This document shows, piece by piece, positions 59,215-64,000 of a stretch of DNA of 64,000 nucleotides. The translations under genes were made by a program, and so were the position numbers. Numbering within the stretch: position 1 is the first letter of the stretch; the number at the start of each line of letters is the position of its first letter. The stretch spans positions 9,203,501-9,267,500 of the forward strand of contig NZ_SAUN01000001.1 in assembly GCF_004011505.1 (NCBI RefSeq). Direction: 5' to 3'. This stretch comes from Nonomuraea polychroma (lineage in GTDB: Bacteria > Actinomycetota > Actinomycetes > Streptosporangiales > Streptosporangiaceae). Below the pieces are notes generated by a model, which searched no databases, was not told the DNA's origin, and was given only the letters and a program-made list of their open reading frames with translations.

Positions 59215-60252
59215 CTAGGCCTTCTTCACCCCCAGCAGGGCGTGGTAGGCCGGCTTCGGCGCCAGGTTCTCGTCGAACAGGCAGGCCGCGCCCTCGCCTT
59301 CGAACCAGCCGGGCACCCACGAGTGCCGGTCGGTGAAGCCCCAGACGGTGAACTCGCGGCAGGCCTTGACGCCGAGGCAGTCGGTGAGCGCCCGGCGGTA
59401 GTAGTCGGCCTGGGTGGCCAGCTTCTCGGAGGTCACCGGAAGCTCCATGCGCACGTCCAGCTCGGTGACCGCGACCTCCAGGCCCAGGTCGGCGAAGCGG
59501 CTCATGACGTTCGCCCAGTCGCCGGGGTAGCCGTACTGGATGCCGAGGTGGCCTTGGAAGCCGATGCCGTGGATCGGGACGCCCTGCGCCTGGAGGTCCT
59601 TGACGATCGAGAACGTGGTCTCGATCTTGGGGGCGTTCCATTCCAGGTTGTAGTCGTTGATGTAGAGCCTGGCGTGCGGGTCCGCGCGGTGGGCCCAGCG
59701 GAAGGCGTCGGCAATGTAGCCGGGGCCGAGGTGAGTGAGCCAGATGCTCTGCCGCATCGTGCCGTCGTCGTTGACGACCTCGTTGACGACGTCCCAGGCC
59801 CTGATCTTGCCCTTGTAGCGGCGTACCTGGGTGGTGATGTGGTCGCGCAGGATCTCCCTGAGCTCGGCCGCGTCGATGGTGCCGTTCTCGACGCCGCTGG
59901 TCAGCCACGCCGGCAGCTGGTTGTGCCAGACCAGGGTGTGGCCGCGCACCTTCTGGTTGTTGCGGCGGGCGTTGTCGACCAGCGCGTCGGCGTCGGACCA
60001 CGTGAAGACGCCTCGCTCCGGCTCGACCGACTCCCACTTCATCGCGTTCTCCGCGGTGACGTGGGAGAACTCGCGGTTCAGCACCTTGCGGTAGTCGGCC
60101 TCGTCGCGCAGGGCGGCGATGTTGACGGCACTGCCGATCCTGATGCCGTTCTGGTACGCGAGTTCGCGCAGGTCACGCGGCGTGCGGTGCTCGGCGTGGG
60201 CGGGGAGCGGGACGGCGGCGACGAGCGCCAGGGCGATGATCAGGGACTTCAC
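59215..60252 (-). CDS. Secreted GH10 endo-1,4-beta-xylanase
   Basis: A 345-residue protein read from a GTG at 60250-60252 after GGAGG. Signal peptide MKSLIIALALVAAVPLPAHA, then a complete glycoside hydrolase family 10 barrel: VTAENAMKWESVEPERG, VRGHTLVWHNQLPAW, acid/base Glu158 in WDVVNEVVND and nucleophile Glu264 in VTELDVRM. It has no carbohydrate-binding module. It hydrolyses xylan outside the cell. A CGAAAC-type operator overlaps the ribosome binding site. Confidence 0.93.
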   Translation of the reverse strand: MKSLIIALALVAAVPLPAHAEHRTPRDLRELAYQNGIRIGSAVNIAALRDEADYRKVLNREFSHVTAENAMKWESVEPERGVFTWSDADALVDNARRNNQKVRGHTLVWHNQLPAWLTSGVENGTIDAAELREILRDHITTQVRRYKGKIRAWDVVNEVVNDDGTMRQSIWLTHLGPGYIADAFRWAHRADPHARLYINDYNLEWNAPKIETTFSIVKDLQAQGVPIHGIGFQGHLGIQYGYPGDWANVMSRFADLGLEVAVTELDVRMELPVTSEKLATQADYYRRALTDCLGVKACREFTVWGFTDRHSWVPGWFEGEGAACLFDENLAPKPAYHALLGVKKA

Positions 60253-60261
60253 CGAAGACCT

Positions 60262-60274
60262 CCGAAAGTTTCGG
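60262..60274. promoter_or_regulatory. Xylan-regulon-type operator CCGAAAGTTTCGG
   Basis: A perfect 13-bp palindrome with its right side (reverse strand) forming part of the GGAGG ribosome binding site of the xylanase. A half-site GTTTCG occurs again at 60289-60294, 21 bp away. CGAA-TTCG repeats of this kind are bound by LacI-type repressors of xylan genes in Streptomyces. Confidence 0.65.
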
Positions 60275-60402
60275 GGGCGTAACGATATGTTTCGCCGTGG
60301 CCGGGAACTTAGGCGCTGCGGGCTCCTTCGTCAAGGCCTTGAACCTCCGGTGGCGGGAGGTCCTCGTCGTGCTGCCGGGGGGCGGCACACCGGACGAGCG
60401 GC

Positions 60403-62628
60403 CTAAAGGCTGAGCCGCACGGTGACCGTGATGGAGGCGCCCTCCCGCTCGGCGAGTCCCCTGAACGTGAAGGTGGAGCCGGTCAGGAGGGCGTCCCCGC
60501 TGACCAACGAGGCCACCGGGCGGGACCAGGTCACGGCCAGCTCGTCCAGGCCGCACCGGGGATCCGCCACGGTGAGCGTGGCCGTGCCGTCGCCGTGCTC
60601 GCGGGCCAGGACCGCGCAGGGTGCGGAGGCGGCCAGGTCGCCGGCGACTCCGGCGGTCCAGAAGTTCGCCGCCGTGAGCCCCAGCGACGGGACGTGGACG
60701 GCCTGCAGCCCGGCAGAGTTGGCCATCACCCGCAGCCAGCCGGTGTCGGCGGCCCTGGCGCGCGTCTCCGCCCGGCTCGCACCGGGCAGCAGCATGTAGA
60801 CGTAGCCGGCCGAGCGGGGGTCCACACCATGGTCCAGCCAGAGCGTCACATAGTCGCGTGCCACGCCGCCGCCGGTACGGCGTTCGCGCACCGTGCGCAA
60901 TGCCCCCTGGACCACGTAGCCGCCGTGGCCGTCGAGGTGGGCCCAGCCCGGCTCGACGGCGAGCGGGGCGCCGGTGCGGCGATTGTCGACGATCGTCTCG
61001 ACCCGCGCCCCGTCCTCGCAGGTGATGCCCGCGCCCAGGCAGACGACGGCGTCGTCGAGGAAGAACCACGACTTGAACGCCTCCATCGTGCTCTCCAGCC
61101 CGGTGAGGTGCTGGCCGACGGCGGCATGGAGGCCGTCCGTGGCCCCGCCCACCCACCGCCACGGCGTGCACGTGTCGCCCCATCCCTCACCGGCGCCGTC
61201 CGGCAGCCGCTGCGTGGAGACGGTCGTGCCCGGCAGGCGATAGGGGTCCACGGTGGGCCAGAAGGAGTCGGAGTACTGGTCGCCGTGCCCGTCCGCCCAC
61301 CAGTAGAGCATTCCCGAGCCGGTGTGCCAGCCGCGCAGGTTCTCGCCGTTGCCGTGCTCGTAGTGACCGATCCGGTGGGAGGCCATGCTCAGCGCCGCGC
61401 ACCAGCCCGGCCGCCGGTGCACGGCCCTGGCGCTCATCGGCAGCAGCCGGTGCCCGACCGGCTCGGGCGCGGCGGGGACGGCGTCGTCCGCCATGATCGC
61501 CGCCAGGCGGGCGTGGAAGGCGGGCTCGCGGTGCTCCAGCATCGGCCGGTACGTGTTCCGGACCGCCCAGCCTTTGACCATGGCGTGCCAGCGGGCACGG
61601 TAGGCGACCGGGGCCACGTCGCCGAGCAGCAGGATCGCGGCGGCTGTCTCGCGGCCCTTCTCGTGGTCGCCGAAGGGCCGTCGGCCGACACCGCGCCCGC
61701 GTACCAGGTCCATGCAGGCCCCGTCGCGTACGAACGGCGCGAACGACCGCTCCACCGCGTCGAACACGATCTCGTGGGTCACCTCCCACGGGGAGCCGCG
61801 CAGCACCGCGAACATCGTGGCCAGCCCCGAGAGCAACGTCACCCCGTAGGCGCCCTGGTAGGGGACGTACGTGTGCTGGATGAACGACCCGTCCCGGTAG
61901 AACCCGTCACCCTCGCCGACGTAGCGGAACACCGGATCGAGCCCCGCGACCGCCAGGTCCGCCTTGCCCGGGTCTGACCTGAGCATGGCCCGCAGCAGCA
62001 TCACCAGGCACAGGTCCACGCGGTTGGCGCCGGTGCTGGTGCCGCCGTAACGGGCGAGGCGGCTGTCGGGGACGAAGTGGTCCACCGCGTCCCGCAGGGC
62101 CACGCTTCGCTCTTCGTCGAGGCCGACCAGCACGGCGGCGTCCAGCAGCGCCCTGGGCACGCCGATCTGCCAGTGCCACCAGTTGCCCACGGGGTCGGCT
62201 CCGGCGGCGTACACGTGGCGCCGGTAGTGGTCGATCCCGCTGGCGACGGCCGCGGCCAGAGCCGGGTCGCCGGTCAGGCCGGTGCCCTCCAGCACGTACG
62301 CGTGCGCCATGCCCCGCAGCCGCCGCGGCGTCGCCATGAAGGACGGGAACGCCTGGTCGGGCCAGAGCCAGGTGCGGGCGGGGGCCATCGTGTCGCGGTA
62401 CCGCGTGGCCGCCCGGCCCAGCCCGGCCAGCCACGTCACGTACGGCTTCGCGGCCGGGTCGTAGCCGGAGCCCGCGCTGACCTCCCGCCACCGGCGGCGT
62501 AATCGCACGAAGGAGTCGTCGGGCGTGTGCGCGGCCTCCGCCTGGGCCAACGCCCCGATGACCCCGGCTGCGGCCACGCCGCCGAGCCGGAGGAACGATC
62601 GCCGGTGCACGTCATCGATTATCGGCAT
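60403..62628 (-). CDS. Polysaccharide lyase family 8 (hyaluronate/chondroitin/xanthan lyase-like)
   Basis: About 741 residues from the ATG at 62626-62628. Twin-arginine-type signal (HRRSFLRLGGVAAAGVIGAL). The alpha-toroid domain shows the PL8 active site: NWWHWQIGVPRALL (149-162), TGANRVD with Asn202, His252 in GSFIQHTYVPYQG and Tyr261. The C-terminal beta-sandwich domains carry GHYEHGNGENLRGWHTGSGM and WRWVGGATDG. The substrate may be hyaluronan, chondroitin or xanthan; sequence does not decide. It lies 117 bp behind the beta-helix gene on the same strand. Confidence 0.9.
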   Translation of the reverse strand: MPIIDDVHRRSFLRLGGVAAAGVIGALAQAEAAHTPDDSFVRLRRRWREVSAGSGYDPAAKPYVTWLAGLGRAATRYRDTMAPARTWLWPDQAFPSFMATPRRLRGMAHAYVLEGTGLTGDPALAAAVASGIDHYRRHVYAAGADPVGNWWHWQIGVPRALLDAAVLVGLDEERSVALRDAVDHFVPDSRLARYGGTSTGANRVDLCLVMLLRAMLRSDPGKADLAVAGLDPVFRYVGEGDGFYRDGSFIQHTYVPYQGAYGVTLLSGLATMFAVLRGSPWEVTHEIVFDAVERSFAPFVRDGACMDLVRGRGVGRRPFGDHEKGRETAAAILLLGDVAPVAYRARWHAMVKGWAVRNTYRPMLEHREPAFHARLAAIMADDAVPAAPEPVGHRLLPMSARAVHRRPGWCAALSMASHRIGHYEHGNGENLRGWHTGSGMLYWWADGHGDQYSDSFWPTVDPYRLPGTTVSTQRLPDGAGEGWGDTCTPWRWVGGATDGLHAAVGQHLTGLESTMEAFKSWFFLDDAVVCLGAGITCEDGARVETIVDNRRTGAPLAVEPGWAHLDGHGGYVVQGALRTVRERRTGGGVARDYVTLWLDHGVDPRSAGYVYMLLPGASRAETRARAADTGWLRVMANSAGLQAVHVPSLGLTAANFWTAGVAGDLAASAPCAVLAREHGDGTATLTVADPRCGLDELAVTWSRPVASLVSGDALLTGSTFTFRGLAEREGASITVTVRLSL

Positions 62629-62745
62629 GGACCGCCTGCCCTGCACGGGTGCTCCATGCAGCGCTTGGCCGTGGCACGGTCGCGTCCGGCGAGCGGCCGT
62701 GGCGGCGCGCGGCCGAGGGGTGGCGGGCGGGGGCGGTGGTTGGAG

Positions 62746-64000
62746 TTACTTGTTGAATTCGTAGGCGCCCGCGTCTGGTGGGCCGTCGGTGGTGTCGATG
62801 GTGCGGCCCGTCACGTCCACGCGGCCGAACGACGTCACGCCGAGGTCGATGGCCGGGCTGCCGGCGCGCGGGCGCAGCGGGTGGGTGGCGTCGCCGAGGG
62901 CGAACAGCGGATCGGCCGTGACGTTGTCCGTGCCGCCCATCTGGTGTTGCCGGGCCGCGAAGAACACGTTGTGGTGGCTGTCGGTGACGTCGGGGCCGTA
63001 GGCGGTTTTGACCACGGCATGGACGATGTTCTGCGACATCGACAGGTGAGCATTGGTGCAGCCCGCGTCGCAGACGACGCCCTGGGACTCGGGGTGCGTC
63101 AGGTACACGGTGTTGTTGCGGAAGGCGGTCGCCAGCACGGGGCCGTTCGGGTCCGGAGGCGACCCGGGTTGCCGCGGACCCCTGGTCACCAGCCCGGTAT
63201 GGGTCTGCGGTCCGGTGATCAGGTTGTACTCGAAGACGTTGCCCGAGGTCCCGTCCGGGTCCGCCGGGCGGCCGTTGTCCTTGATCTCCTTGCTGGTGCC
63301 GAGCTCGGTGAAGGTCTCGTTGTCCACCGCGATGTTGTGATGCACCCGGTTGCGCGAGCCGAGGAAGATCTCCACGGCCGCGCCGTCCATGCCGTAGTCG
63401 TAGCTGAAGGCCATCGAGCCGCGGATCTTGTTCCAGCCGATGTCGGACTCGTCACCCTGGATCAGGATCGCGAACGCGCCCGAGTCGTCGTTGGGGTTCA
63501 CCTCCCTCGGGGTGAGCTGGCTCATGTGGTTGTTGTCCACGAACTCGTTGGCCGTCACCGCCGTGTGGCGCACCTTCGGCGCGATGTAGACGCCGGCGGC
63601 GGCGCCGGTGATGAGGTTGCGCGCGATGACGTTGTGGTTGCCCGTCACCTCGAACCCGGCCCACGAGCAGCGGACGCCGTCACCGGTCAGGCCGACCTGC
63701 AGGTTGCGGACCTCGATGTGGGCGCCTTCCAGGCTGACGCAGGCCTCGGCGTGCCCGGCGATCACGGGACGGGCGGCGGCGGCGCGGCCGTAGGAGCCGA
63801 CGACGATGGGCGCGGCGGCGGTGCCCGACCGGGCGAGTCTGAGCTGCTCTCCCCGCCACGTGCTGCCGCGGCGCAGCAGCAGCTTGCCGCCGGGGGCGAG
63901 CGGCGCCGCTGAGGCCTTGGCGAGGCTCTTCCACGCGGTGGCGGGCGAGGTGCCCGCCGCAGCGTCGTCGCCGTTGACGGCGTCCACGTAGTAGACGGTC
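62746..64000 (-). CDS. Right-handed parallel beta-helix protein (5' end beyond right edge)
   Basis: The visible 418 residues begin TVYYVDAVNGDDAAAGTSPA, typical of the start of secreted beta-helix carbohydrate enzymes (pectate-lyase or PL6/chondroitinase-B type). Repeats such as NHNVIARNLITGAAAGVYIA, HTAVTANEFVDNNHMSQ and NVFEYNLITGPQTHTG show the coil pattern. The gene ends at 62746 (DGPPDAGAYEFNK). The N-terminus, with any signal peptide, is outside the window. It is the promoter-proximal gene of the operon with the PL8 lyase. The catalytic residues cannot be assigned. Confidence 0.85.
   Translation of the reverse strand, partial: TVYYVDAVNGDDAAAGTSPATAWKSLAKASAAPLAPGGKLLLRRGSTWRGEQLRLARSGTAAAPIVVGSYGRAAAARPVIAGHAEACVSLEGAHIEVRNLQVGLTGDGVRCSWAGFEVTGNHNVIARNLITGAAAGVYIAPKVRHTAVTANEFVDNNHMSQLTPREVNPNDDSGAFAILIQGDESDIGWNKIRGSMAFSYDYGMDGAAVEIFLGSRNRVHHNIAVDNETFTELGTSKEIKDNGRPADPDGTSGNVFEYNLITGPQTHTGLVTRGPRQPGSPPDPNGPVLATAFRNNTVYLTHPESQGVVCDAGCTNAHLSMSQNIVHAVVKTAYGPDVTDSHHNVFFAARQHQMGGTDNVTADPLFALGDATHPLRPRAGSPAIDLGVTSFGRVDVTGRTIDTTDGPPDAGAYEFNK

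Noticed and set aside
1..64000. tRNA, rRNA, insertion sequences, phage or integrase genes
   Set aside because: No cloverleaf, rRNA signature, transposase motif or terminal inverted repeats were seen on either strand by eye; a covariance-model scan was not possible here.

Overview
The window is very GC-rich and has the gene families of a multicellular actinomycete with a large linear-type genome. It carries a conservon (sensor kinase-like, roadblock, DUF742 and GTPase genes), an XRE/DUF397 pair, two giant LuxR-type (LAL) regulators, two SARP-type regulators, a CU044_5270/ECF sigma pair, Tat and Sec secreted carbohydrate enzymes, and many GTG/TTG starts with strong Shine-Dalgarno sites. A Streptosporangiaceae member such as Nonomuraea would fit, but the genus is an inference. 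No rRNA, tRNA, CRISPR array, transposase or phage gene was recognised. The content is accessory in character: regulators paired with small oxidoreductases or hydrolases, and many decayed gene remnants.

Layout. 1-2498: 5' part of an ABC-F ATPase gene, a CGNR zinc-finger regulator with two 20-bp operator-like sites upstream, and a molybdopterin oxidoreductase/cytochrome b pair. 2529-9005: a SARP with an AAA domain, a small SARP and a LAL regulator. 9190-13752: hemerythrin, LLM oxidoreductase, TetR, aldo/keto reductase and an alpha/beta hydrolase. The TetR and aldo/keto reductase genes share a TGGACT-N4-AGTCCA operator, and the 3' end of an ohr gene lies between them. 14010-17367: a gene-start relic, a truncated tetR and a second LAL.

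17375-25093: an esterase/hydrolase island with a Tat-secreted hydrolase, a tannase-family esterase with a DUF308 membrane protein, a secreted hydrolase with a VOC protein and a flavin disulfide-reductase-like enzyme. Three divergent or separate transcription units here carry the same 47-bp upstream element with exactly conserved spacing, which is the most striking unexplained signal in the window. 25112-33331: regulator/enzyme pairs (AraC/SDR, TetR/epimerase, HxlR/two RidA, WYL/DinB), a decayed SDR and a GAF protein.

33681-40642: the conservon, a DUF4331 protein with an ATP-binding anti-sigma-like partner, and a PucR-type regulator. 41058-45320: a 1420-residue secreted CE12 esterase-PL11 lyase fusion for rhamnogalacturonan. 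46051-50592: MarR beside a truncated NmrA-like gene, pirin, a secreted RNase with its barstar inhibitor, and an ECF sigma factor with CU044_5270. 51155-54563: a secreted propeller protein, DUF397 and XRE with a perfect 16-bp-arm palindrome, and a DUF6292-like protein. 54910-64000: amidohydrolase, a frameshifted relic, an enolase paralogue, VOC, patatin, a GH10 xylanase with a CCGAAAGTTTCGG operator, a PL8 lyase and a beta-helix protein running off the right edge.

The genes suggest soil plant-polysaccharide use (xylan, pectin side chains, gallate or feruloyl esters) combined with local stress sensing of electrophiles, peroxides and aldehydes. Most enzyme genes here have their own adjacent repressor with a visible inverted-repeat site.
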